Below are positions 28,514-39,880 of a stretch of 64,000 bases of DNA, piece after piece (within the stretch, counting starts at the first letter, position 1; every line of letters starts with the position of its first letter). Made by a program: the position numbers and the translations under genes. Source of the stretch: Roridomyces roridus (taxonomy: Eukaryota; Basidiomycota; Agaricomycetes; Agaricales; Mycenaceae); NCBI GenBank assembly GCA_029378245.1, contig JARKIF010000049.1:62001-126000 (forward strand), given 5' to 3'. The notes under the pieces were generated by a model. It ran no database searches, had not been told where the DNA came from, and worked only from the letters and a program-made list of their open reading frames with translations.

Positions 28514-30231
28514 TCACACTGCGAACCCCAGGCCTCTCTTCGGCGGAGAAGCAGCAAACTCGATTACGCTGCCAGTGTCCACCTCCAAGTCTGCAAGCGC
28601 ACGGCGCCGATCGACATCCCCAAAGGAAGTAAGCCCGTACCCAGGCGACGTCTCCGTCTCCGTCTCCGTCTCCGTGTCCGTCTGCGCTTGTCCGCGCCGG
28701 AACGCCATCGGCTCCAGGCCGAGGGATTGATCGTGTCTGTTACTGGCCGTGCCGATCAACGTCCCGCTGTTCGGCGTTCCCCAATGGGTGCTGGTGACGG
28801 GGCCGTCCATCTTCGCGATTACGGTGCTGGCGGTTGCTTCCCGCAGGTTGAGGAGCATGCGGGTTGTTGTGATGCCGATTGCGGCGTGGAAGGGGCCGTA
28901 GCTGAACCATGGGATGTGTGTTACGTTCTGTGGGTTTGGTTGATTTGACGCTTGGAGTGGATTGAGAGGTGGGGTACGTACGACGACCATGAGCTGAATA
29001 AAGACATCAGATACACTGTGCGATGGAAGATGATGAAGGAGGTACGCACGTTATTGAAGACAAGAAGAATTGCAATGCTGGAAACAATCAGCCGAGAAAA
29101 GAAGGATTGGATTGAGGGTATGTACCCGAAGAAATAAATGAGGTTGTCGCGGAGGAGGAGCGAGTATAACGAGGGCCCAGACTTGCGTCGCCACACATCC
29201 GTTGCTGATTGAAACGTTTTGAACAGCGCGAAGCAAAACAATATTCCTTCATATATAGTCGCTGGCGATTCCGTCAAAAATCCGAACTGCCCTCAAGAAG
29301 CAGAGCACTTGCCTGGTACCCACTGCGCCCACTCGATGCCGGAGTGCACTGAAGGACAACCCGGGAGCGGAAGGCGAATCACAGCAGCTATGGCCCCAGC
29401 ACGTCTCGAGTGGTTGAAGATTAGAATCCACATGAACCCGGCGATGGAACCGGCGAATAAGATGGCGTTGAGGATGGCGATGCGCTGCAAGCGATATATC
29501 GCTATCTGATAATCAACGCGAGGTAAAACGCACCTTGGAGCACCCGTATATGGCGTAGACCCGCAGTTGTAGGATAATCTCGACGCTCCACAAAGAGACG
29601 GCGCCGACGACCCGGATGATTGTGTCCATCGCGACGCACAGATTGTTGGTCGTAATCCCCGGTCTTGCAAACACGTGAATTTGGACGACGTCGAACATGA
29701 GGAGCGCAATGCTGGCGAGTACTCAGGAGGAGCGGAAGTGGAATGGCTATCAAGTTATACTGACCTGTAGTATCGAATCTGCGGGCGGCGTGAGCCAAAA
29801 ATTTTCGACTGCACGGGCGCACTCACCCAGATGAACATGAACTTGCTGAAGCTCCATTTTTGCGGCTGGCCAGAATCAGGAACGACCGACAGAGACGAGG
29901 GCGCCCACATACCCAAATGAAGCGGATCTACGACCCGCGATAAGTGACGAAACGGAGTTCACCTTGGAGTGCACGTCGTACCTCGGATTCCAGCGTCTGA
30001 ACTAGGAGAAATGAGACAAGCTCTTGGAGGCAAGCGCCGGGTATGCACTCACAATAGTCATACAATATCCACGTCAGACCGGCCACTATCATTCCTGGTC
30101 AGTCACTTGATCATGAGAGGGGGGACAAGGCACGCACAGCAGATATGAAGCGGTATCAAGTTGCCCCTCACAAGATTCGCGTATTGCCCTTCTGTGACTG
30201 CAAGCATCGTCGAGCTCACATTCTGGGACAT
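28514..30231 (-). CDS. DUF6533-type multi-pass membrane protein
   Basis: The start at 30229-30231 gives MSQNVSSTMLAVTEGQYANL. The joined exons encode about seven hydrophobic segments. They include a piece near 29840 with KWSFSKFMFIWV, then NLIAIPLPLLL, ITTNNLCVAMDTIIRVVGAV, SLWSVEIILQLRVYAIYGC, RIAILNAILFAGSIAGFMWI and ATIYEGILFCFALFKTFQSA. The conserved block DVWRRKSGPSLYSLLLRDN, LIYFF leads into the last helix SSIAILLVFNNV. This is the layout of the DUF6533 family, which is greatly expanded in Agaricomycetes and of unknown function (a receptor-like topology is often noted). The cytoplasmic tail contains an ETETETETET run from a (GTCTCC)n microsatellite at about 28648-28683. The 3' end and flank are duplicated just downstream. 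Confidence 0.82.
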
Positions 30232-30721
30232 GGTAAGAGGGAAAGGGTAGTCCGGCTCATTTGAAATTCGGGGTACCTGACCCATGGAGATCGGTGGCTG
30301 ATTGATTCAGCCAGATGCCTCCGCTGAATTTGAAATCGATCGCGCCAGATGGCGCCCGAAGCCTGGGCAGGGCCGATTCCAGCTGGGCGCTCCCTGGATC
30401 CGGAGTTGATTCGCACCTCCCATTATCTTCAAGTATTCCACGAAGAGCAGTGCAGCGCAACAAGCTTGACTTGACAACAGGCCTGGAACGGAAACTCGAT
30501 CGTGGTTGCCATGTGGCGACGCACCACGGTCCTCGCCGTGTTGCAGAACGTGACTTTCATAATTGATAGAACAGATGACCTGAGACGGTCATGTTGCTTT
30601 CATCACATTCCATCAAGTATCACATATCACAGGCAATCGCAAACCTAGACTCCAGAGTCAGAAACTGGCCCTGAACTTGAAATCGCGCGTCGGGGGCGCC
30701 GGATTCAGAGCTATGATGCAC
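30232..30721. other. Intergenic, upstream of DUF6533 gene
   Basis: About 490 bp between the DUF6533 start and the 3' end of the F-box gene. Nothing recognised apart from presumed promoter sequence. Confidence 0.45.
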
Positions 30722-32170
30722 CTATGAGTATCGTACGTATTCTGTAAACGAAAAGACAAATGAACTGTTCGTCGCCGCCGCCAGATCCCATAAAGCCTCT
30801 TGTACTCCTAGATCAATGGAAGCGCGGCTCCCAGAAAGTGGGTGAATCGACAGCTGGAATGATCCTGCTTCACGGCCCCTTGACCCCACTCGGGACCTGG
30901 CAAGATCGACAAGAAGAGTTTGGGTAAACTTGAGCCGCGACACGGAACCCAGATGCGACAGTCGCGGTACTAGACAGTTATCCTGCCTCACCATCATGGC
31001 GCGCAAGAAGTCGTTGGTGACGAGGGTCATCTCGGCGATTGACTTGCCGACCCTGCGAGGCGCGTCCCCGACCTCGAGATAGTCGAGGGCCTCCAGGAAT
31101 CCCAGAATCTCCAGGAGATTCTTTTTCCCAATCCGTACCTCTGCGATTTTCAGAGTGGTGAGATGCTGGCCTGCGCCTGAACGCAAAAGAAATGCGACAA
31201 ACTCCCTGTGGAGTATGTCCGACCAATCCACAGGGATTCCTGGGGACTGGCCCTCGGCATTTCGGAGAGTCATATTCCGTAGCTGGGGAAGTGTGAGGCT
31301 CGCGAAGATCTGTCCCATAGCGGAAGACATTTGGTGTTAATAGAATTGCCTACAAGCGCCGACCTGGAGCTTGGAAATCGTGTCGGCGGTGACGGCTGGG
31401 AGTCCCAGATCTATGGTGTGCGATCGGGGGAAAATCCGACGGTCAATATTGACGGTAAAGCTGAAAGAGGTGCCGTGTTGTAGCTGCGGCAACAACGAAA
31501 CGGCATCGCGAAATTCCTGAGGGAATAACGCCAGAGCAGAGCATCCCAGTTCCTTCAACTGAGCCTGCTGCCGAACCAGAGCGTTGAACCCCGGAGTGCG
31601 TAATAAAGGGGCAGGGATCGCAAGATGGACCAAGCGCGGCGCAACCCCAAAAACATCGACCATCTCGGCTTTGCACAGTCCAACACGAGTTTGGACGAGC
31701 AGCGATAAAATCTCGAGACGCGGCACATTCCCTTTCAAGACTGATGCATCCAGTCCTGCAAAGGAGCAGCACAGAAGCGCGGTTTGCCATCGGGGTGAAT
31801 GCTGTGCGAGGAGATCGAAAATAAGATGGTGGGGCGCGCATCCCGTGTCCTCAGTCATGAGCCGCAGGAAGAGCGGCGCATCACGGGAGCGCGCGAGACG
31901 ATCCTGTAACACTGGGATTGCCACCTCCAGCTTGTGTTCCAGGATCCCATGGACGTCGACTTGGGTCCACAACGTCGAGGTGCTCATCGTCATCTCGTGC
32001 CAGCACGAGCAGACCGCGGATAGTGTACGGAGAGGAGCATTTGCGAGGCGTTGCAGCTCGGTCTCGAGTATGGCAGGATAACTTTGCAGGAAATCGGGAA
32101 GAGTTATAGCGCTGGCCAAGTGAAGAATTTCGAGAAGGATCTCGTTGGGGAGAGAGTGAATATCAGACAT
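30722..32170 (-). CDS. F-box protein
   Basis: The start at 32168-32170 gives MSDIHSLPNEILLEILHLA, an F-box core LPxEILxEI. It is followed by LRTLSAVCSCWHEMTMSTST and LWTQVDV, where the ..VC..W..... pattern completes the F-box. The long remainder has leucine-rich, repeat-like segments (RLEILSLLVQTRVGLCKAEM, PRLVHLAIPAPLL). An intron (GTCGGC to GGACAG, about 31312-31365, with branch motif TATTAAC) joins KLQ to IFASLTLPQLRNMTLRN, and the protein ends TEYVRYS at 30722. F-box proteins of this basidiomycete-expanded type recruit targets to SCF ubiquitin ligase. The target is unknown. A decayed inverted copy lies at 37182-37760, so the gene belongs to the locally duplicated DNA. Confidence 0.87.
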
Positions 32171-32427
32171 GGTGAGTGTGGGTAATCAGGAGGATGCAAA
32201 GTGTTGGTCCGCGTTGATCGGAAAAAGGCCAACGCGGGCACGTGACAGGCGTGTCGTGTTCGATTGCGCGAAAATAATTATATCAGCAACTTCACCGTCG
32301 CACCTTGCTTCCAGGAGGAACGGAAGGCTGCTGATTGACGAAGGTGGAGTTTTGTTAAATTTCTCAATATTGACCATTTCAACATTCAAAGTTCAACCAG
32401 CATAGGATACCAAGTCCAACCACTCGC

Positions 32428-33362
32428 TCAAATAACGGAGTCCGGACCAATGACCAGAGGCTCACAAGCCTGACTCTGCGTCCAGTTCGAATTCGCGACA
32501 ATGAAATCTTCCATGTCGTTCATCGTGTCAGGCGTGATCAGAATCTCGGAGCGTTTCCACCCTTCCTCAATCGGCAGTCGTTCCTCTCGAAAGAAAATGT
32601 TGACGAACCTGCAAGGATCTCCATGAGTAACAGTGCAAAAATCAGATTTCAAACCACTCACTTCTTGGGCGCAACACCCGTGCTCGTGTTTCCAAAAATA
32701 CTAAGATAAAGAGACGACTCGCGACTCCGCAGTTGGAACTCCTTGTCCGTGTTGGTGACACTGGGATTCCGAGCAATCGAATCATCCAGCCGCATCTTCT
32801 GCACTTGCGCCGCCGTCTCGGGGGTGTAAAAGTCTGAGTCCGGGTTGATGTTCACCATGACCGAAAAGAGGGTCTCGTTGAAGTGGAGGTTGTCACCGAG
32901 CGCCCAGTCCTGGCGCGAAATAGATGCGTCGTGTTCGACGAGGTTGTGTCTGCCCGGTGGGTCGGTCAAATGAAGGGCCGAGAGTACTGCAACTTACAGA
33001 GCGAGGGCGTCGAGGTCCACGGTGTCGAAAGCAAGCCCGGAGAGGAGGCCGAATTTGGCTGCTTGGAGGATCGAGGTGTTGCCGACGTTGAACCCCGCGA
33101 CCGCACCGTCCATAATCTCAGTAATGGTAATGCCTTTCCCGCTGCGTGGGATGTATCCGTGGTTCGCGAGGCTGTTGAATTGACAGTCAGCAGTGAGCAC
33201 GATGAGGGAGACATATAATTTGATAAATTCTACGGACGTGTTTAAACCAGGACAGGGCGAGCGCACCTGGCCTGTTGTCGGAGCCCGCCACGCGTGACTG
33301 TCGCTGGGGTTGGAGGCGAATGCCACGCTGGCGAGGACGAGGACGATGAAGGAGCTGAGCAT
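32428..33362 (-). CDS. Heme-thiolate peroxidase (UPO-like, short form), copy B
   Basis: The start is at 33360-33362: MLSSFIVLVLASVAFA, a signal peptide. Four exons on the minus strand follow the same plan as copy A: RSPCPGLNT (PCP heme motif), SLANHGYIPRSGKGITITEI, HNLVEHDASISRQDWALGDN (EHD motif), QVQKMRLDDSIARNPSVTNT, SLYLSIFGNTSTGVAPKK, then FVNIFFREERLPIEEGWKRS and the end LVIGPDSVI at 32428. All key residues are present and no frame break is seen. Closest to copy E by eye, including a shared 5' flank to about 33840. It should be secreted and act with H2O2. Confidence 0.92.
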
Positions 33363-33777
33363 TCAGATTTTTTTGGAATGAACTAGGGGAAACCCACCTG
33401 GCTTTTAAGTAAAACGGCAACGCGGATGTGACCAATCTTTTCTGAATAACGACGGAAGCAAAACGGAAGCACTGTATCGATTTATGAGAAGGGTCATCTA
33501 AAAACAAGCATGCTGTTGCCGTGCGCCACTTTTGCGCAGGCTTTGGGATACAAAGTGGGACGGGTTCGCATAAAGTGTCGGCCAATCATGCCCGGGTGCC
33601 GCAGTCAAGCCGCAGTTCAACCTGTGCATTCAGCGCAGTAAAAGCCTTTCGAGGACAAAAAGCTGTTATTGACGGCTACGTTGCGGCTACGTTTCGACGT
33701 CGGGGAAAGATTGTTCACATGGCCAGAAAAACTGCGGCCACTGCATTTCATTTCGGAGCGTGCAACAAGGGAAGATA

Positions 33778-33835
33778 CTAATCCAACCACACCGAGCCAG
33801 AACAGCTTCGTGTCACTGTCAGTGATACTGCCATG
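33778..33835 (-). pseudogene. Relic of the last exon of the lactonase-like gene
   Basis: The minus strand here reads agtatcact, then cacgaa, gctgttctgg, tcggtgtggttggattag. This matches the final exon of the lactonase-like gene at 48023-48072 (agtatcactggcacgaat...ggttcggtgtggttggattag) with small differences. No upstream exons remain. The following about 400 bp up to peroxidase B also match the 48073-48684 spacer, so this is the truncated edge of a duplicated lactonase-peroxidase unit. Confidence 0.75.
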
Positions 33836-34248
33836 AATTCATCTCTCAGTTCTTCACTTTCACCACACCGTGTGCCACTGAGTTGAACAAGAGCGTTGGT
33901 CCGCGACGCTCAATCTCACGTGCCCTTGGTTCAAACTTAATGCTTCATGTAGAAACTCAAACAGCGCAGCACGAGAAAGACACGTGGAAAAATCCGTCTA
34001 ATCAGTTGGAATCGAACGCCACCAGAATTCGGTTTCGATACACGAGGTTGAAATGTGAATGCAAGATCAACCGCAAATCAACCGTGGGAATTCAAGTGGC
34101 CTTGTGATCCGAATCTATTCTGTTCTCTCAGCTCACTGTGTCGGCAGATCGTCAACGCCCCCAAACCCATCCCCAACCGTTCTCTGCCCAGAATCGGATA
34201 CCGAACTTCTGAAACACACTAATAAAACGACAGTAGAAGTCCAATGTA
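33836..34248. other. Intergenic, downstream of P450
   Basis: About 410 bp. Left border of the unit shared with the 48-kb locus, then unrelated sequence. No gene recognised. Confidence 0.45.
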
Positions 34249-36452
34249 CTACTGCCTCGTCCTAACCATAATCCCTGCCTTGACATTCGGCATATCAATC
34301 TGCCCACTGACGAAATTCGGCGGGCGGACGCCGTTGGAGAATTCATCTTCGGCCTTGACGTCGTAGGTGATGAGGACGTGTGCGAGCATGGCTTTGAGTT
34401 CCTGTCGCGTTTGATCGATTGACTCTCGTGAGTTGTGTGTTTTGCAGGAAACCTTGGACTCACCGTAGCCGCGAAGAACCTTGGAGACAAGTTAACACGG
34501 AAGGCAAGGAATACAAAAAGCCAGAATCAGACTAACCTCCCAGGACAAGCGTGTTTCCCATGCCCGAAAACGAGGAAATCGCTCCCCGTCGAGACGATCT
34601 GGCGGTTGAACACCTTCTCGCTGTCTGCCTCCGTGGCTTGCATCGCCTCTCTCAGCTTGGAGAACCGATAGCCGTCAAAGACGTCTGCGTTATCGTAAAA
34701 GGCTGGATCAAGTTCAGCCAGTTCCTAATTAGAGCGAAGAGGTGAGCGGATACACACCGGAGTCGTAGTGCACCGGCTTGGCAGAGACAAAGACGAGGGA
34801 TTTGTAGGGGATGACGATTCCGTCGGAGAATGTGAATCCATTCGGATCGACGACTTTGCGGATCATCGTAACTGGATTACCATGGTCGGCTCAGCGAGAA
34901 CTCAAGAGAGAGAGACTAGTGTACTAACCAGGTCCACTGCCATTCAACCGCTGCGACTCGCGAATGAAGCTATCGATCTTGTGCATGCTGTTCAACGACG
35001 CCTTGGACCACCCCTCTTCTTTGACGACGCGCTCGGCTTCTTCGCGCAGGGGCTGAATGTATTGCGGGTATGTCGTGAGATCGAATAACACGTGGGAGAG
35101 TGCCATCGAGGTGGTGTGGACTGAATCCAGTTAGAATCGGAGTGCATGCCAGAGAATTACTGGAAAAAGAAGGGGGGGACTTACTGGCGGCCATGTTGGT
35201 CGCTAGCATACGAGCGGCGATCCCGGGTGCATGGCGCTGCTCTCTCTTGGCGACTTCGAGCATCCACGAAATGAGGTCGTTCTAAGGAGAGCATCAATAC
35301 CTCGACCTAGCCACGCCCAGATCTGAGCGCTGACCGGCGTCTCAGGATAATCCGACCCGAGCTCATCCTCCTTCGCGATCCTTTCCTCAATCATAGGTCC
35401 AACGAATTTAAGCATCTGCCGCAGGTGTTTCTTCCGGGTGACAATGAGCGGAGCGACAATCCTATGGCGCGAATTTCATTGAGTACAAGAGGCGTCGAGG
35501 CGAAAGGAACGAACGGTTTGATGAACTCGGGAAATATGGAGAGGATCTGGCCGTGTATGAAGATGTCGACGGCGTTTCGGATGTTCAGATCGAGGTACTC
35601 CTGATTTCTGCCTTGAATTCCAAGGCAGTCAATATTCAACTTGGCGGTCGCTTGACAACGTAGGAGCCAACGTACAGAGTGGGAGTCCGATGAACAGCCG
35701 ATTGCTGGTCCGCGCAGTGATTTTCATGACGCTTTCAATCACTGGGACGCGTTTCCACTCTGCAAACATTAGAGATGGCATCAAACTGAGGACTTAGACT
35801 CACCAGAGCCTTGAAGCCCAAAGACGTCATCGAACGAGCAAATAATCTCGTCCCTCACTTCCGGGAAACGTCGGCCGATGTTCCTCGTCAGACTCGTGCG
35901 GACGGTGAGCTGGTGGTATGGGTCGTGAAGTACGTCTTTGCCGAGGGTGTACAGGCCTTGAACGGACTGGAAAGCAGATATCAGCGTGGAGGATACTCAC
36001 TTGATGGAAGGTACTACATCTTCTACACCGCCGTAAAAGGAGAGGACGTTCTGAAATGCGTTGTCAATCAAAGACAGGCCTGAAGAAGCACAGATACTCA
36101 CTTCAGGTGCAGCTCCCACCTCCGCAACTCTCTTTGCTCCCGTGACTGCATAGTCCCAAGTAAACAACCGAGGCACCCGGAAGACCCCGTCTCGGTATTT
36201 CCTGTAACCCTCCTGCACGACCTCCGCAGGGCTGCAGAAGTACTTGTACGTCGCCATCCACGACGCGAGGACTCCTTCCTGGCCAATGATGGCCGGGATT
36301 GCGTGCTGCGGGAGTCAGAATCTCGCTTGCCAGTACATATGGGACCGTCACACACACACCTTCTTGCGAAAGACCGCTTTGAGGAGCAGGTAAGCGGTCA
36401 ACGCCGCTGCGAGGCTGGATGCGAGGAGAAGCGGTTTGTTTTCTGAGTCCAT
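34249..36452 (-). CDS. Cytochrome P450 monooxygenase
   Basis: The start at 36450-36452 gives MDSENKPLLLASSLAAALTA, YLLLKAVFRKK, an N-terminal membrane anchor. Exons continue with ATYKYFCSPAEVVQEGYRKY, VFRVPRLFTWDYAVTG, LYTLGKDVLHDPYHQLTVRT, DLNIRNAVDIFIHGQILSIF, MLATNMAA with VHTTSMALSHVLFDLTTYP (oxygen-binding I-helix region) and FIRESQRLNGSGP (ExxR of the K-helix). They end with [20 protein letters not shown], the heme-binding loop with the Cys thiolate, and the final IMVRTRQ before the TAG at 34249-34251. The protein is about 500 residues, normal for microsomal fungal P450s. The style fits the broad CYP512/ent-kaurene-oxidase-like fungal group (tentative). About ten short introns. Its presence among peroxygenases suggests oxidation of small lipophilic or aromatic compounds. 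Confidence 0.92.
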
Positions 36453-37181
36453 ATGTGTGGGGTAACTCTGAGAACGAGCGGGAATCTCCCATTATATAGG
36501 GTTATAATTGTCCCAGCATGCGTAGAAGCGTTGGAGTTGCCAGACGTGGGAATTGCAGCGGACGCTCCTTTATCCGCTGCGGCTGGGCGCAAGTCTTGGA
36601 ACTCAGGACGCGGGCTGCCAGCTGGCATTCGAGGAAGGCCTTGTTCAAGTGGCAGACAAGAATCAGGCGTTGAAGAGACGTCCCATTCATTTAGAGTCCG
36701 GGCCTATAACGCAAGAAAAATTAGTCAACAGTCAACCCAGCCATCGTCGGTTCCACTTCCAGTAGAACGCTGCCGGGGTGTAAAACCGTACACGGAATGT
36801 CCATCGTAGGAGCTGCGTCAAAGCTGCGTGACCGTCATTGTACAATTGTCAAGTCAGAGTCCAGAGTCCAGACTTGGTCCAGACAGGGATTTTCTGAATT
36901 ACCGAACTCGAAGGTGCTCCATGTTGTTGCCGTGTTGACTCAGTGCAGGGCTTCAACTCGTGCGGTGGCAGAAATGGGTGGCTTGTGATGGATGGCAGCT
37001 GAGGGAGGTTTGGTCGGGCTTGGTGAAATGTTCCGAGATCGGCAATCAATCACTCTTGGATCCCGGCTTCTCGGTCACCAAGCTTTTTTTCAGCCGAATG
37101 TAAGTATCTCCGTTTCTCCCCTCCTGTGTGCCGTGCCGCCGGATGATCTCTGTCGAGTCGCTCAACAACAACGCTCATACC
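36453..37181. other. Intergenic, P450 promoter side, with edge repeat
   Basis: About 730 bp. The stretch 36740-36790 (ccagtagaacgctgc, then gtgtaaaac.gtacac) recurs at 37930-37972, and 37050-37095 resembles 38062-38110. These edge repeats flank the F-box relic. No gene recognised. Confidence 0.5.
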
Positions 37182-37760
37182 ATGTCCATCATCGACTCTC
37201 CCCACGAAATATGTTGCCTGGCCAACGAACAGCTACTTATTCCCGATTCCAGCACACCTATCCAGCCCTCTACTCGAAACCGAACTGCAACGCCTCGCAA
37301 ATGCTCCTCTCCGTACACTATCCGAGGTCTGCTCGTGCTGGCACGAAATGACGATGAACAGTCCGACCTTGTGGACGCAGGTCGATGTACATCGCATCGT
37401 GGAACACAAACTGGAGGCAGCCATCCGAATGCTGCAGGACCTTCTCGCGCGCTACCATGATGCGCCCCTCTTCATACAGCTCACAACTGTCGATGACGAA
37501 TGCGTGCCCTAACATCGCATCTTCAATCTACTCGCAGAGCATTCACTCAGGTGGAAAAGCGCGATCCTGTGCTGCTCCTTCGCAGGACTGGATACATCAC
37601 TATCTCGAAGCTCTAGCGCTTCTCGTCCAAACTCATGTTGGACTGTGCAAAGCCGAGATGGTGGATGTTTTCGGAGTTGCGCCGCGCTTGTCCGCTCTTG
37701 GTATCAACGCGCCTTTATTACGGTCCCGGGATTTCACGCCCTCCTTCGGCAGCACACTCA
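37182..37760 (+). pseudogene. F-box gene relic
   Basis: Homologous along its length to the F-box gene at 30722-32170 but on the opposite strand. It starts ATGTCCATCATCGACTC at 37182 and then loses frame. Recognisable pieces are ELQRLANAPLRTLSEVCSCW, HEMTMNSPTLWTQVDVHRIV, EHKLEAAIRMLQDLLARY, DAPLFIQL, then an in-frame TAA at 37510-37512 where the intact gene has His. After that come NLLAEHSLRWKSAILCCSFA, ALALLVQTHVGLCKAEMVDV and FGVAPRLSALGINAPLLRSR. An internal deletion is present around 37590, and the second half of the gene is missing. Confidence 0.88.
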
Positions 37761-38751
37761 GTTGAAGACATTGGGATATTCATATTGACCGAAGGCTTTT
37801 CCCCGCTCGCGCTCAATCAACCTAGCGCTCCCATCCGTTACCGCCAAGGGCAATTCACGCGACTAACGGTTCATTTGCCTTTTTGTTCAGGAAATGTGCA
37901 GTGCTATAACTACTTACACCATGGAACGTCGGCTCCAGTAGAACGCTGCACGGTGTAGAATTGTACACCCTTTACCAATGCTTCCCCTGGTTGGTGTGGT
38001 TCGACTTCTTCGAGAGCGTGACAGTTTGGAGGCAGTGAAGGAGTTTGATCCGGTTTGCTCTTGGTTCCGAGATCAGCGCGCCAATCGATTTTGTTTTCCA
38101 CCATGACTTTTCAGCAAGGGCCACTTGACAGGATTGCAAGAAGGCTTGGATTATGAACGCTGGAACAATTTTGGGCCTCGTTGTGCTGATTCAGAGGCAG
38201 GATTCGCACAACACCTTGGACCATCATCGATCATCTCATATCACACCACCGACCCCGTATGCCTCTTCCAATCCCCGGCTGCTCCACTCGAGGCCGACTT
38301 GGCATCAACTCCAACCCCACGCAGCTGCGGCTGGCTGCGCAAGTTGGTTGCAGTCCTCTTGACTAAGGCGAAATGACACGTAAACCGAGCCATCCGACCC
38401 AATGGTATGGCGATGCCCACACAGATTCAGCTCCATGCAAGAAGTGACGAAAGCCTCGCATACGACAGCGAAACGAATCTGGATTTCCGCGAAAGCTAGG
38501 CATTATCTGACCCGCGACGAGGTACTTAGCGCTCACTGGAGAGATGATTCAGATCGCAGTCTCATGTGGTGCCAGTGTACAACATTTTTTTTCGCCTCTC
38601 GGAGGACCTCCGTTCTGACAGCGAGAAGCGCAGCACAACCACCTGTCACCACGACCGGAGATTTCGGATGCTGAATCATTCACGGTTTGTCTGCGAAATT
38701 CTTAAAAGGCAGAACGGTCGCCTACTTCCTTCATTCGCCAAAAAAAACACT
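37761..38751. other. Intergenic, upstream of peroxidase C
   Basis: About 990 bp. The first about 350 bp contain the right-hand copy of the edge repeat that flanks the F-box relic. The rest should hold the promoter of peroxidase C. No gene recognised. Confidence 0.45.
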
Positions 38752-39733
38752 ATGCTTTTCAACGTCTCTCAGTTTGTTTTCACTCTCGGTGCACTCACGC
38801 AAGTGGCCCGCGCCTACGATAACCACGAATGGAAGGCTCCGACTGCCGACCAAGTGCGTTCGCCTTGCCCCGGGCTCAACACGTACGTCGAGTGTCCTTC
38901 AGCGGACTTTTTTGACGTTTTATAATCCAGACTTGCCAATCACGGATATCTTCCGCGCAGCGGTAGAGGTATCACTATCCCGGACATCATCGACGGTGCC
39001 GTTGGTGAGTCGGGTTGATAGAGACCTGGTTGCTCGACGCTCAATTATTTCTCGCAGCGGGATTCAACGTCGGCAACGACTCGATCCTCCAAGCCGCCAA
39101 GTTTGGACTTTTGTCGGGATCTTCGCTCACGACGATGGACTTGGACGCTCTAGCTTTGTACGTGCGCTGCTTGGTTTCTACCTCATCTGACCGCGTCCTA
39201 TTAGACACAACCTCGTCGAACACGACGCCTCCATCTCGCGCCAAGATTGGGCCCTCGGCGACAACCTCCACTTCAACGAAACCCTCTTCTCGGCACTCGC
39301 AAACTCCAACCCGGGTTCTGACTTTTACACCCCCACCAGCGCGGGGGAGGTGCAGAAGATCAGACTTGACGATTCTATTGCGCGGAATCCCAATGTGACG
39401 AATACGAACAAGGAGTTCAAGCTGCGTAGCCGCGAGTCCGCTCTCTACCTCAGTATCTTCGGCAACATCACCACCGGCGTCGCGCCTAAAAAGTGGGTGT
39501 TTCTCTTCTCCTCTTCTTCTCGGAAGAATGAACGTTGACGGTGTCCTGGCAGGTTTGTCAACATTTTCTTCCGGGAGGAGCGGCTCCCGATTGAAGAAGG
39601 GTGGAAGCGCTCGGAAACGCAGATCACCGCTGAGACTATGAACGCGATGTCGGTGACTATTCATGCTGCGTCGAACTGGACGGCGAGCCAGGCTTGCGAG
39701 CCACTTGTCATTGGCCCGGGTGTGGTTCTTTGA
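38752..39733 (+). CDS. Heme-thiolate peroxidase (UPO-like, short form), copy C
   Basis: The start at 38752 gives MLFNVSQFVFTLGALTQVAR, a signal peptide, then HEWKAPTADQVRSPCPGLNT with the PCP heme motif. LANHGYLPRSGRGITIPDI is followed by an extra intron (39005-39057, 53 bp) that the other copies lack, then AGFNVGNDSILQAAKFGLLS, HNLVEHDASISRQDWALGDN, FYTPTSAGEVQKIRLDDSIA and SALYLSIFGNITTGVAPKK. The last exon is FVNIFFREERLPIEEGWKRS with the ending LVIGPGVVL at 39733. It is the most diverged of the five full copies (TSAGEV for TAAQV, and a different C-terminal TIHAASNWTASQAC) and has all expected catalytic motifs. Confidence 0.92.
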
Positions 39734-39880
39734 GCCAAAGCACGGTCACGGACTACCGCATGTGTTTGATTTCCTCGAGGATTTTTCTTGTACATATAAT
39801 ATTTGTCTCGCTCTCACTTTGGTTTCTTCAACTTGGAGAATAAAACATGCTTTGCATTCAACTCGGATACATACAATGGC

